A stretch of 64,000 bases of DNA, taken from contig NZ_MDKC01000032.1 in the NCBI RefSeq assembly GCF_001712755.1, positions 124,001-188,000 of the forward strand, read 5' to 3'. The notes below the pieces were generated by a model. That model had not been told where the DNA came from. It worked only from the letters and a program-made list of their open reading frames with translations, and ran no database searches. Numbering within the stretch: the stretch's first letter is position 1; every line of letters starts with the position of its first letter. The translations under genes were made by a program, and so were the position numbers. Source of the DNA: Gottfriedia luciferensis (lineage in GTDB: Bacteria; Bacillota; Bacilli; Bacillales; Bacillaceae_G). Positions 35,141-43,774 of this stretch are shown one piece after another.

Positions 35141-36517
35141 TTATTGATGAGCTAGGCTGCTATCTGGCATTATCTTAAGTTTTCTTAAGTAAGGAATCAT
35201 TAGAACAGCACCCATAAAGAACGTTATCCCCTCCGTAAGTGTTAAAGACCAAATTATGCCACTTAATCCATAAAAATGATGCAAGATGATGATAACTGGA
35301 ATGAAAAGAACTCCTTGTGTAATTGACATGATTCCTGTTGCAAGTCCTTCACCGGACGCTTGGAAAATACTAGTGAATAAACCTATGAATCCGTTAAAAA
35401 CAGATGAAATGAGTTGAGCTGTTAAGATTAGTGCTCCAATACTTAGCACGGCTGAATCGCTTGTAAATAAACCGAGTACTTGATCTTTAAGAATATATAC
35501 AATTCCACCAAATACAATTGAGATTCCACCAATCCATAATGTTAACTCTTTTAAAGTTTCATATAGACGTGGTTTATTTTTCCTACCAAAATTATAAGCA
35601 ATTAAAGAAATAGCCCCTATAAATAAGCCCATCGTTATAAACTCTGGGAGTTGTGCAATCCTTACTGCAATTCCAAAGCTTGCTACAACATGCTCGCCGT
35701 ATTCAATGGAATAGTTGTTTAATAATAAGGTTGTAATAATCATAAATGACATTTTAAATAGCTCAGGAACACCGACTTTATAGATTTCTAATTGATCGTT
35801 TTTTGATACTTTCCAATTCTTTAAGAAACCTCTTAATGTTTCACTTTTTCTGTTTAAAAACCAAACGTAATAGATGCTTGCCGCGATATTTGCTAAAACC
35901 ATCGAAAGTGCAGCCCCCATTACATGAAGGTTTAAAACTAAAATGAATAACACATCAAATATGATGCTAAAAATAACACTAATGAACATGCCATACATAG
36001 ATTCTTTTGCTGCACCTTCAGAACGCACAATTTGTTCTAATGCAAAGTTCAATATAAATGCAAAGCCACCAATAAAAAGCGTGATTGTATATTGTTTTGT
36101 ATAAAGCAATGTTGTGGCGTCCGCTCCCAACAAATGAACAATTGGATTAACAAATAATAAGGCAATTACTGCAATAATCAATCCACACATAATGCTCATA
36201 TAAAAAGCATATCCAGCTACTGATTTCCCTTTCTGAAGATTCCCTTCACCTAAAAGACGAGTAACAAAAGTTCCAGCACCAACCCCAAATACATTCCCAA
36301 TCGCCATTAGTACTGTAAAGATCGGTAATCCTAATGTAATCGCGCTTAACATCGCAGTATCATGAACTAAACCGATAAAAAATACGTTTATTAAGTTATA
36401 AATTGTACCAGCAGAAATCCCAATCATCATTGGGATACATAAACGAGCTAACGCTTTACGTATCGGTGCATCTTTTAAATAATAAATATTTGATTGATCT
36501 ATTTCAAATTCTTCCAT
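35141..36517 (-). CDS. MATE family multidrug efflux protein
   Basis: A 458-residue exporter with twelve helices in two homologous bundles. ALARLCIPMMIGISAGTIYNLINVFFIG and GVGAGTFVTRLLGEG in the first bundle, and LFTSIFQASGEG in the second, are MATE family sequence (MepA-like). It should exchange Na+ or H+ for cationic drugs. A MarR-type regulator gene lies directly upstream (129 bp), and two copies of the probable MarR site lie between them. Confidence 0.9.
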   Translation of the reverse strand: MEEFEIDQSNIYYLKDAPIRKALARLCIPMMIGISAGTIYNLINVFFIGLVHDTAMLSAITLGLPIFTVLMAIGNVFGVGAGTFVTRLLGEGNLQKGKSVAGYAFYMSIMCGLIIAVIALLFVNPIVHLLGADATTLLYTKQYTITLFIGGFAFILNFALEQIVRSEGAAKESMYGMFISVIFSIIFDVLFILVLNLHVMGAALSMVLANIAASIYYVWFLNRKSETLRGFLKNWKVSKNDQLEIYKVGVPELFKMSFMIITTLLLNNYSIEYGEHVVASFGIAVRIAQLPEFITMGLFIGAISLIAYNFGRKNKPRLYETLKELTLWIGGISIVFGGIVYILKDQVLGLFTSDSAVLSIGALILTAQLISSVFNGFIGLFTSIFQASGEGLATGIMSITQGVLFIPVIIILHHFYGLSGIIWSLTLTEGITFFMGAVLMIPYLRKLKIMPDSSLAHQ

Positions 36518-36583
36518 TATATTCCATCCTCCCGAATCTTATCTTTTTATTTTTTTATAATTATAATTTTTGAATATATATAC

Positions 36584-36610
36584 TTAGAATTCTAACTTTT
36601 AGATTTCTAA
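36584..36610. promoter_or_regulatory. Two MarR operator candidates before the MATE gene
   Basis: A perfect 12-bp palindrome TTAGAATTCTAA (36584-36595) and a one-mismatch copy TTAGATTTCTAA (36599-36610), spaced 15 bp centre to centre. Confidence 0.6.
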
Positions 36611-36645
36611 GTTTATATCGATACGACCGTAATGGCCGTAGTCAC

Positions 36646-37065
36646 TCAAAGGTTTGAATCAATTTTTTTCAATAGGCGTAAAAATTCATTTTTTTCTTCT
36701 TCAGTCAATGACTCTGTTAATCGAGATTCCATTGCCAAAAACATATCATCAATCTGATTAACGATTTCTTTACCTTTATCTAATACGAAAATTTGCTTCT
36801 GACGTTCGTTATCAGCTTGAATTTTTCTACCAATGTATCCATTCTTCTCAAGTCCTTGAAGCATACTGGTTATACTTGCACCTCTTCGATTAAATGCATC
36901 TGCTAAATCCTTTTGAATTAAACCTCGATCCTGATGCTCAGCAATATAACTGATCATCCTACCTTGTTGTGGATTTACTTCAAGTTCTTTCGTACGATAC
37001 GACAATTGATCCCGTACCTTATGCATAATAGTACTTAGAAGTCTCGTATAAGGTGTATCAATCAA
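36646..37065 (-). CDS. MarR family transcriptional regulator
   Basis: A 139-residue dimeric winged-helix repressor. The helix-turn-helix LIQKDLADAFNRRGASITSML and the wing KNGYIGRKIQADNERQKQIF match the MarR/MepR group. The best start is the TTG at 37065, eight bases after GGAGG; the GTG at 37074 overlaps that site. Four copies of one palindrome surround this gene, so it probably represses itself and the MATE gene. Confidence 0.85.
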   Translation of the reverse strand: MIDTPYTRLLSTIMHKVRDQLSYRTKELEVNPQQGRMISYIAEHQDRGLIQKDLADAFNRRGASITSMLQGLEKNGYIGRKIQADNERQKQIFVLDKGKEIVNQIDDMFLAMESRLTESLTEEEKNEFLRLLKKIDSNL

Positions 37066-37084
37066 ATCGTTCACCTCCGAATAA

Positions 37085-37158
37085 TTAGAATTCTAACTGT
37101 CTGAAACCAATATAACTCGGTGGGAGTTCTATGTCAACGAAAAAAAGATAGAATTCTA
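37085..37158 (-). promoter_or_regulatory. marR promoter flanked by operator palindromes
   Basis: Minus-strand TTGACA (37132-37137), 17-bp spacer, TATATT (37109-37114). TTAGAATTCTAA lies downstream at 37085-37096 and TAGAATTCTA upstream at 37149-37158, so bound repressor could close the promoter from both sides. Confidence 0.7.
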
Positions 37159-37490
37159 ACAATTAGACTTTAAACTTTTAGGAATATATGATACTTCAAA
37201 TTGAATCGTTTTTTAAGCCCTCTCTAAATTTTTTTATGTCATTTGTCCTGCACTTTTTCTAGTCCAAAATTATCAACTAAAGAAAGAACAATTATTATGT
37301 ATTTCTTTAAATATAGGTCTGATTAACCAAAACAACCTTATGAACTAAGTCTCAAACCAGTAACCTTGAAGAACTACATCTCTCAATTAGCAAAGGGCAA
37401 CATTACCCAATAGACGATCACGTAGAAATTATCACGTTCTTCCTTGAATGTCGATTGGTTCTCAAACACTGAACTATAATAAAAGAAAGA
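37159..37490. other. Intergenic region, nothing recognised
   Basis: About 330 bp between the marR promoter and the gntP terminator. No ORF with a ribosome binding site and no repeat were seen. Confidence 0.4.
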
Positions 37491-37548
37491 GCAGTATACC
37501 ACTACTATAATACGTAAACGTTTCTAAGTATTATAATGAGGATACTGC
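37491..37548 (-). terminator. Terminator of the gluconate operon
   Basis: Long interrupted stem GCAGTAT..ATAATAC / GTATTAT..ATACTGC followed by a pyrimidine-rich TCTTTCTTTTATT on the minus strand. Confidence 0.65.
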
Positions 37549-37608
37549 CCTTTATGATTAATTAACCTTCAGTAAGTGAAAAGTAATACATCCTGCTGGT
37601 TTTTTCCA

Positions 37609-38955
37609 TTATACGAATAAACTTAGTAAAAGAATAAAGAACAGTCCGCAAACGGAAATAATTGTTTCTAGTAATGTCCAAGTTAAGAACGTTTCTTTCA
37701 TACTTAATCCAAAATATTCCTTAAACATCCAGAACCCTGCGTCATTAACGTGTGAAGCGATTAAGCTACCAGCTCCAGTTGCTAGAACGACTAAAGCTAA
37801 GTTAGCATCAGAATGACCTAACATTGGAATAACTAAACCAGAAGTAGTTAAAGCTGCAACAGTAGCAGAACCTAATGAAATTCGTAGGATCGCTGCAATA
37901 ATCCAAGCAAGTAAAATCGGTGACATTGAAGTACCTTTGAATAACTCAGCTACATAATCACCAACACCGCCATCAATTAACACTTGTTTGAAGGCACCGC
38001 CACCTCCGATGATTAAGAGCATCATCCCAATATGTGTAATTGCAGTTGTACATGAGTTCATAACTTCTTTAATTGGTATTTTTCTAGCCAATCCCATTGT
38101 ATAAATCGCCACTAATAGTGAAATAACCATTGCAGTACCAGCATTACCAATAAAGCGAATCGCTACTAATAGGCTATTATCATCAAATCCAATTGTTTTT
38201 TGTAACAAATTAACAATTGTTGCAAATGACATTAAAATAACAGGAAGTAAAGCTGTAAAAACACTGATTCCAAAACCAGGAGTTTCTTCAAGTTTAAATG
38301 TTTTTTGTTCACCTAAAGATGCAATATTACCCGTTTTTGTGAACGAGGCTGGTACTAGCTTTTTAGCAAGCTTTGTAAATAAAGGACCTGCGATAAAAAC
38401 AGTTGGTAAGGCAATAATAAAACCGTAAAGTAATACTTCACCTATATTTGCATGATATTCACCAGCGATTACAGTCGGACCTGGATGTGGCGGTAAGAAA
38501 CCATGTGTAACAGATAAAGCAGCTGCCATTGGAATACCTAAATATAAAATAGAAACTTTTAATTGTTTAGATATGGCAAATACAATCGGAATTAATAATA
38601 CTAATCCTACTTCGAAGAATAGAGCGACTCCGATAATGAATGAAGCAGCAACAACTGCCCATTGAATGTTCTTTTCACCGAATTTGTTAACAAGCGTCAT
38701 CGCAATACGTTGAGCTCCACCAGAATCTGCGATCAACTTACCAAGCATTGCACCAAGTCCGAAGATTAATGCTAAATGACCAAGTGTTCCGCCTAACCCA
38801 GCTTCAATCGTTGTACCAATATTGTCTGGTTTCATTCCAAGTGCTAAAGCAACTCCAAATGAAACTATAATTAATGAAAGGAAAGTATTTAATTTTAACT
38901 TCATAATTAAAACAAGTAATGCGATTATTCCGATTGCTACTATAACTAGTGGCAT
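37609..38955 (-). CDS. gntP: Gluconate permease
   Basis: A 448-residue GntP-family proton symporter with twelve or more helices. FGLGAMLGKLIADSGGAQRIA and FLPPHPGPTVIAGEY are the family's marked loops. It brings gluconate into the cell for the kinase encoded just upstream. It starts at ATG 38955 after GGGGGG, 19 bp behind gntK, and is the last gene of the operon. The order gntR-gntK-gntP matches B. subtilis, but gntZ (6-phosphogluconate dehydrogenase) is absent. Confidence 0.95.
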   Translation of the reverse strand: MPLVIVAIGIIALLVLIMKLKLNTFLSLIIVSFGVALALGMKPDNIGTTIEAGLGGTLGHLALIFGLGAMLGKLIADSGGAQRIAMTLVNKFGEKNIQWAVVAASFIIGVALFFEVGLVLLIPIVFAISKQLKVSILYLGIPMAAALSVTHGFLPPHPGPTVIAGEYHANIGEVLLYGFIIALPTVFIAGPLFTKLAKKLVPASFTKTGNIASLGEQKTFKLEETPGFGISVFTALLPVILMSFATIVNLLQKTIGFDDNSLLVAIRFIGNAGTAMVISLLVAIYTMGLARKIPIKEVMNSCTTAITHIGMMLLIIGGGGAFKQVLIDGGVGDYVAELFKGTSMSPILLAWIIAAILRISLGSATVAALTTSGLVIPMLGHSDANLALVVLATGAGSLIASHVNDAGFWMFKEYFGLSMKETFLTWTLLETIISVCGLFFILLLSLFV

Positions 38956-38974
38956 GGAAATCCCCCCCGAATAT

Positions 38975-40519
38975 CTATTTATTTTTAATAATTAATCCTC
39001 TTTGATAATTAGCAATCCGCTGATAATCTTTTTCTAATACTCTCGATAGGCTAATAAAGATTGGCAATAATTCTCGATATTCTCTTACTGCATCTTCATT
39101 AGGAGTATGTTTGTGCGTATTACCGACCATTTCAGATACTACTTCAAAGGATTCTATTTTTCCTGTTGCATAAAGACCTAAAATACAAGCACCAAGACAT
39201 GAACTTTCATAGCTTTCTGGTACGACTACATCTAAATCAAAAATATCAGACATCATCTGACGCCATACATTTGATCTTGCGAACCCACCAGTTGCTTGGA
39301 TTTTAGATACTGGTCCATCCATACATTCAACTAGAGCTAGAAAAACAGTGTATAAGTTGTATATAACTCCTTCTAGTGCAGAGCGAATCATATGCTCCTT
39401 CTTATGTGCCATCGTTAATCCGAAAAAGGATCCTCGAACATCAGGGTTCCATAATGGTGCACGTTCACCAGCTAAATAAGGATGGAATAACAAGCCATCT
39501 GCTCCTGGTTTTACTCCTTCGGCAATCTTTGTTAATACTTCATATGGATCAATACCTAATCTTTTTGCAGTTTCAACTTCCGAAGCCGCAAATTCATCAC
39601 GAATCCAACGAAATACCATTCCGCCATTGTTTACTGGTCCACCGATGACCCAGTGTTTTTCTGTTAATGCGTAGCAAAATATTCGTCCTTTTTCGTCAGT
39701 TTGCGGTTGGTCAATGATCGTTCGAATTGCCCCACTTGTCCCAATTGTGACTGCAATTTCTCCTTTTCGAATCGCATTCACACCAAGATTTGAAAGTACG
39801 CCATCACTTGCGCCAACTACAAAAGGAGTTTGTGGATCAATTCCCATTTGTCTTGCTAACTCAGGATTACAGTTTGTAAAAATCTCCGTAGTAGGTACTA
39901 GTCTTGATAGTTGATCAGTTGTAATTCCTGCTACTTGTAACGCTCCTTCATCCCAATCTAATGTTTTAAGATTCATCATACCCATGGCTGAAGCAATCGA
40001 ATGATCCACAACATATTGATCAAAGAATTTTTTAAATACATATTCTTTAATTCCAATATATTTTTTCGCTTTTTGTGCGATCTCTGGTCGTTCATTAACA
40101 ATCCATGTTATCTTGCTTAAAGGTGACATTGGATGGATAGGAGTTCCTGTTCGTTTGTATATTTCGTGACCATTTAATTCATCTTTAATTTTATGAGTCC
40201 AAGACTCACTTCGATTATCTGCCCATGTAATACAAGGCGTTAATGGTTGATCATTTTCATCCATAACAATTAGGCTATGCATTGCACTACTAAAAGAAAT
40301 AAATAATATCTCTTTTTGAGGATGTTGTTTCATTATTTTAGAAATTGCTTGTACTAAAGCTGTAAAGATCTCTTCTGGGTCTTGTTCAGCTGTTGAAATA
40401 TCAGGTGTATAGAGTGGGTATCCGATATTCTCTTGCTGAACGACTTCACCTGTTTCAGTAAATAAAACGGCTTTTGTGCTTGTGGTACCGATGTCTAACC
40501 CTAACATATAGTTTGTCAT
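38975..40519 (-). CDS. gntK: Gluconokinase
   Basis: A 514-residue FGGY kinase that phosphorylates gluconate to 6-phosphogluconate. The N-terminal MLGLDIGTTSTKAVLF is the phosphate-1 motif; ITWADNRS, VGASDGVLSNLG and ATGGFARSNVWRQ mark the substrate and ATP sites. The length equals B. subtilis GntK. The ATG at 40519 overlaps the gntR stop (TAATG), giving translational coupling. An in-frame upstream start would lie inside gntR and is not needed. Confidence 0.95.
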   Translation of the reverse strand: MTNYMLGLDIGTTSTKAVLFTETGEVVQQENIGYPLYTPDISTAEQDPEEIFTALVQAISKIMKQHPQKEILFISFSSAMHSLIVMDENDQPLTPCITWADNRSESWTHKIKDELNGHEIYKRTGTPIHPMSPLSKITWIVNERPEIAQKAKKYIGIKEYVFKKFFDQYVVDHSIASAMGMMNLKTLDWDEGALQVAGITTDQLSRLVPTTEIFTNCNPELARQMGIDPQTPFVVGASDGVLSNLGVNAIRKGEIAVTIGTSGAIRTIIDQPQTDEKGRIFCYALTEKHWVIGGPVNNGGMVFRWIRDEFAASEVETAKRLGIDPYEVLTKIAEGVKPGADGLLFHPYLAGERAPLWNPDVRGSFFGLTMAHKKEHMIRSALEGVIYNLYTVFLALVECMDGPVSKIQATGGFARSNVWRQMMSDIFDLDVVVPESYESSCLGACILGLYATGKIESFEVVSEMVGNTHKHTPNEDAVREYRELLPIFISLSRVLEKDYQRIANYQRGLIIKNK

Positions 40520-41244
40520 TATTCTTGTTCTACTCCTTTTGAAAACATTTGTTGAGATCTCCAAAGATCCTCTACTTTTCCTTGAACATCATCAAAGTTT
40601 TGATGTAATGATTGAATCATAAGGTCTCTATTCTTCGTACTAATTGCATCAATATATAACTGATGATTTTCGACTATTCGTTGAAAGTCTTCGTATTTTT
40701 CCTTAAACCGTACTCGCATTGATAAAAGTATAAACGCTTCCATAACTGGTTTTGCATTATTCCAGATCATCAAAATGTAAGAATGATCAATCGCTCGAAT
40801 AATCGTTTCATGGAATAATACATCTTGAAATGAAAACTCATCTGCATCTTGATATTTAATAGCAATTTTCATCATTTCAAGAATTTTACTTAGTTCCATA
40901 ACCAATTCTTTCGTGTCTAATTTTACCAATCGCTCAAATACAAATGTTTCAATTAGTAAGCGCACATCATATATTTCTTCTATTTCTTTTTCAGTTAATC
41001 CAATAACAACTGCACCCATTCTTTCTAAACGAATTAGATTTTCAGATGCTAAAGTTTTCAATGCCTCTCTAATAGGAGAACGACTTACATTAAAATCGGC
41101 AGCCAATTTATTTTCTGATAACTTGGTACCGCTTTCAATTAGTCCAGAAATTATCTGCATCCTTAATTCATATGTTACACGATCACCAGCTGAAGCTTTT
41201 GATAGCCATTTTTCCGGATAAAGATATTTCTTTAATTCTGACAT
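40519..41244 (-). CDS. gntR: Gluconate operon repressor (GntR family, FCD subfamily)
   Basis: A 241-residue repressor. The N-terminal winged helix has the GntR pattern LAADFNVSRSPIREALKTL; the C-terminal half is the all-helical FCD ligand domain with metal-binding His residues (FHETIIRAIDHS). Gluconate releases it from DNA. It is the first gene of the operon and lies 27 bp behind an 18-bp perfect palindrome at the promoter, the known gnt operator. Confidence 0.95.
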   Translation of the reverse strand: MSELKKYLYPEKWLSKASAGDRVTYELRMQIISGLIESGTKLSENKLAADFNVSRSPIREALKTLASENLIRLERMGAVVIGLTEKEIEEIYDVRLLIETFVFERLVKLDTKELVMELSKILEMMKIAIKYQDADEFSFQDVLFHETIIRAIDHSYILMIWNNAKPVMEAFILLSMRVRFKEKYEDFQRIVENHQLYIDAISTKNRDLMIQSLHQNFDDVQGKVEDLWRSQQMFSKGVEQE

Positions 41245-41270
41245 AAGTTCACCTTCAATTCCATACGAGT

Positions 41271-41324
41271 ATACTTGTATACAAGTATTATAAGAACATA
41301 ATTAAAAAAATGCAAGCGCTTTTA
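41271..41324 (-). promoter_or_regulatory. gnt operon promoter, GntR operator and cre site
   Basis: Minus-strand TTGCAT (41310-41315), 17-bp spacer, TATAAT (41287-41292). The 18-bp perfect palindrome ATACTTGTATACAAGTAT (41271-41288) covers the -10 end and the start point and is the gnt operator sequence known from B. subtilis. TAAAAGCGCTTGCA (41311-41324) over the -35 matches the CcpA cre consensus with two mismatches. Confidence 0.9.
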
Positions 41325-41491
41325 ATTCAAATTGCTCCACTATGTAATAGATTTTGATTATCATGAACAATTTATTACAACTAGTTTGTTTAATACGACC
41401 CTTCCGCCAATTAAGAATTCCTTGTAATTATTTGTTACTATTCACCGTTTAGGATTCCTATAACATCAATAGATTAGAGCAATAGAAATGA

Positions 41492-41698
41492 CTTTGTGAT
41501 GCTAATCGTTTAATTACTCCCTTTATTGAAATCGCTGAAAGAGTAGCACCTGAAATCGCATTTGGTATTTACCTTCAGATTTTCGGAGATCTTAGGAGAG
41601 GTGTAGTCGTTAATTTAACTCGGTCTAGTTTAAGTGCTAAAGTAGATTTTGCCAGTCAACGAAATTTTTTCTTGAGATTAATAAATAATTCTAATTAA
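41492..41698 (+). pseudogene. Fragment resembling a tyrosine recombinase/integrase
   Basis: An open frame without a usable start that translates to RLITPFIEIAERVAPEIAF, then IFGDLRRGVVVNLTRS, then a lysine-poor tail to TAA at 41698. LRRG followed by V-N-L recalls the box I arginine region (LRRGEI..L) of phage-type integrases. Only about 65 codons remain. Nothing else mobile is next to it. The rest of 41325-41491 and 41699-41890 shows no feature. Confidence 0.35.
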
Positions 41699-41892
41699 TC
41701 CAACAAACTTATTTTTTACCTAAAGTATTATGAAACCTGAATTCCAAAGTGGTAGGGTATAGCTAAATGGGCTAATCAATTTAATTTGGAGCTGAAAAGA
41801 GACTATCGTCATTCTCCTTTTAAATAACAAAATATAAAAAGCATTCATTTTGCTCAATCTTTTAAAAACCTTCAATTTATCTATATACAATT

Positions 41893-41928
41893 CAAACAAA
41901 AAACAGGAATGAATATTCATCCCTGTTT
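41893..41928 (-). terminator. Terminator of rmuC
   Basis: Stem AAACAGG.ATGAA / TTCAT.CCTGTTT followed by TTTTGTTTG on the minus strand. A second hairpin, GTAATACCTTCTT / AAGAAGGTATTAC, overlaps the end of rmuC. Confidence 0.75.
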
Positions 41929-41947
41929 ATAGTAATACCTTCTTCTA

Positions 41948-43423
41948 TTAAGAAGGTATTACTTCATCTATTAAGAAAGTATTACTTACCGGTACTTCTT
42001 CTACTTTAGTTAACTTACGTTCAATATTTCTTGATTTTCTACTAGCTTCTTCTAGTTTATTTGTAGCTTCCTGCATCTTTTTATGAGTTTTATCTAATAA
42101 GTCTCCAAATTTACCAAATTCTGTTTTTACCATTCCTAACAATTTCCAAACTTCACTTGAGCGTTTTTCAATTGCTAATGTTCTAAAACCTACTTGTAAA
42201 GCATTTAATAATGCTGTCAAGGTAGTTGGTCCACTTAACACTATTCGGTACTCTCTTTGTAGTAATTCAACTAATCCTGGTATTCTTAAAACTTCTGCAT
42301 ATAACCCTTCTGTTCCTAAGAACATAATCGCAAAATCAGTCGTGAATGGTGGTTCCACATATTTTTCACTAATCTTCCTAGCTTCATTTTTAATGTTATT
42401 TTCAAGTTGTTTACGGTAAATCACAACTTTTTCTTGGTTCGCTTCATCGTATGCTTGCAGTAAATTTTCATAATCAGATAATGGGAATTTCGAATCAATC
42501 GGCAAATAGATTGTCTTTTCTTCTTCTGATTTAGCTGGTATTTTAATCGCAAACTCAACTCTATCTTTACTCTTAGGTTTTGTGATAACGTTTACATCAT
42601 ATTGTTCTGCAGTTAACATTTGTTCTAGAATGTTATGAAGCTGAACCTCACCCCAAGACCCTCTAGTTTTTACATTACCTAATACTCGTTTTAAATCCCC
42701 TACTCCATTTGCTAATGTTTGCATCTCTCCTAAGCCACGTTGTACCTTTTCAAGATGTTCACTAACCATTTTAAATGAAGCTCCAAGTCTTTTTTCTAAA
42801 GTGTCGTGTAATTTCTCATCAACTGTTTTGCGAATCTCTTCTAATCTCTTGTTGTTACTCTCTTGTAATGAATTAATTGTTTTCTCAACATTTTCATTTA
42901 TCTTCTCTAAGTGAGTGGCATTACTTCTTTGCATCCCTATTATATGTTCATTTATGGTTTGTAAGATTTTTTCAGTTTGGTCAGTTAAATTTTTCGAAGT
43001 AGTAACATGATTTTCATGTAATGTCTTAACTGTTTTCTCTTGAAGTTTATTTGTTGTATCATTTATTGTACTTAATTTCTCTTCAGTCGATAGAATTAAT
43101 TTATTCATAGTATCGACGTGTCTTTGTTGCGATTGCTCTTGTTGCTCCCTTAATCCTTTTATATTTGAACTTGTTTCTTTCATAAATACATTGAAGCTAT
43201 TTGCTAATTCTTCTCTATTTCCTCTAAGTAAAGTATGCAATTCTGTTTTAGAAGAATTTATTTCTTCTCGGACCTGCTTTATCATCTTATTTCTTTCATT
43301 TTCTATCTCTTCTCTGGTTAATCCATCACCACTTTGACCAAAACCTTTTCCAATTTTAGTCATTATAAGTAAAAGGATAATAATTTCTACAATAGCAACG
43401 CCTAATATTGCATACAGCAACAT
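41948..43423 (-). CDS. rmuC: DNA recombination protein RmuC
   Basis: A 491-residue protein with one N-terminal membrane helix, a long coiled coil (about 40-240), and a C-terminal RmuC domain with GDLKRVLGNVKTRGSWGEVQL, SKFPLSDYE and IMFLGTEGLYAEVL. RmuC limits rearrangements at inverted repeats and has a PD-(D/E)XK-like nuclease fold. The ATG at 43423 sits only two bases after GGGGGG, so the next codon (TTG) may be the real start. The last codons and the following bases form a 20-nt direct repeat. Confidence 0.92.
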   Translation of the reverse strand: MLLYAILGVAIVEIIILLLIMTKIGKGFGQSGDGLTREEIENERNKMIKQVREEINSSKTELHTLLRGNREELANSFNVFMKETSSNIKGLREQQEQSQQRHVDTMNKLILSTEEKLSTINDTTNKLQEKTVKTLHENHVTTSKNLTDQTEKILQTINEHIIGMQRSNATHLEKINENVEKTINSLQESNNKRLEEIRKTVDEKLHDTLEKRLGASFKMVSEHLEKVQRGLGEMQTLANGVGDLKRVLGNVKTRGSWGEVQLHNILEQMLTAEQYDVNVITKPKSKDRVEFAIKIPAKSEEEKTIYLPIDSKFPLSDYENLLQAYDEANQEKVVIYRKQLENNIKNEARKISEKYVEPPFTTDFAIMFLGTEGLYAEVLRIPGLVELLQREYRIVLSGPTTLTALLNALQVGFRTLAIEKRSSEVWKLLGMVKTEFGKFGDLLDKTHKKMQEATNKLEEASRKSRNIERKLTKVEEVPVSNTFLIDEVIPS

Positions 43424-43731
43424 AACCCCCCCTTTTTCCTTAATTAAATTTTTTTATATTTCTATTATATTCGACAACTTTTAACATATCTATATTTAGC
43501 AATAATTTCACAAAAAGTATTAAGTTAAAGTAATACTAATTTATTTCTGTTTTTATTTATTATCAAATCATCATGTTCTGTTTTAATAAAATAATTAGTT
43601 GCCTAATTCCCACATATTTCCTCATGATTTGAGGTATTGCTGTAAAGCTTTTTAACATGTTTACTACACATTTTAAAGTATATTCTTCATTAGACTTGAA
43701 TTTAAGATTGACTCTTAATTTTTTTCTTTAA
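43424..43731. other. Intergenic region, nothing recognised
   Basis: AT-rich spacer of about 300 bp upstream of rmuC; it should hold the rmuC promoter, but none is clear. Confidence 0.4.
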
Positions 43732-43763
43732 CAAAAATGACAGCCTCCAATTTGGAGACTGTC
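43732..43763 (-). terminator. Terminator of the S53 peptidase gene
   Basis: Stem GACAGtCTCCAA / TTGGAGgCTGTC followed by ATTTTTGTT on the minus strand. Confidence 0.85.
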
Positions 43764-43774
43764 GATTTACTACT

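Noticed and set aside
37159-37490. Transposase remnant
   Set aside because: Short frames were read on both strands, but none shows a transposase motif.
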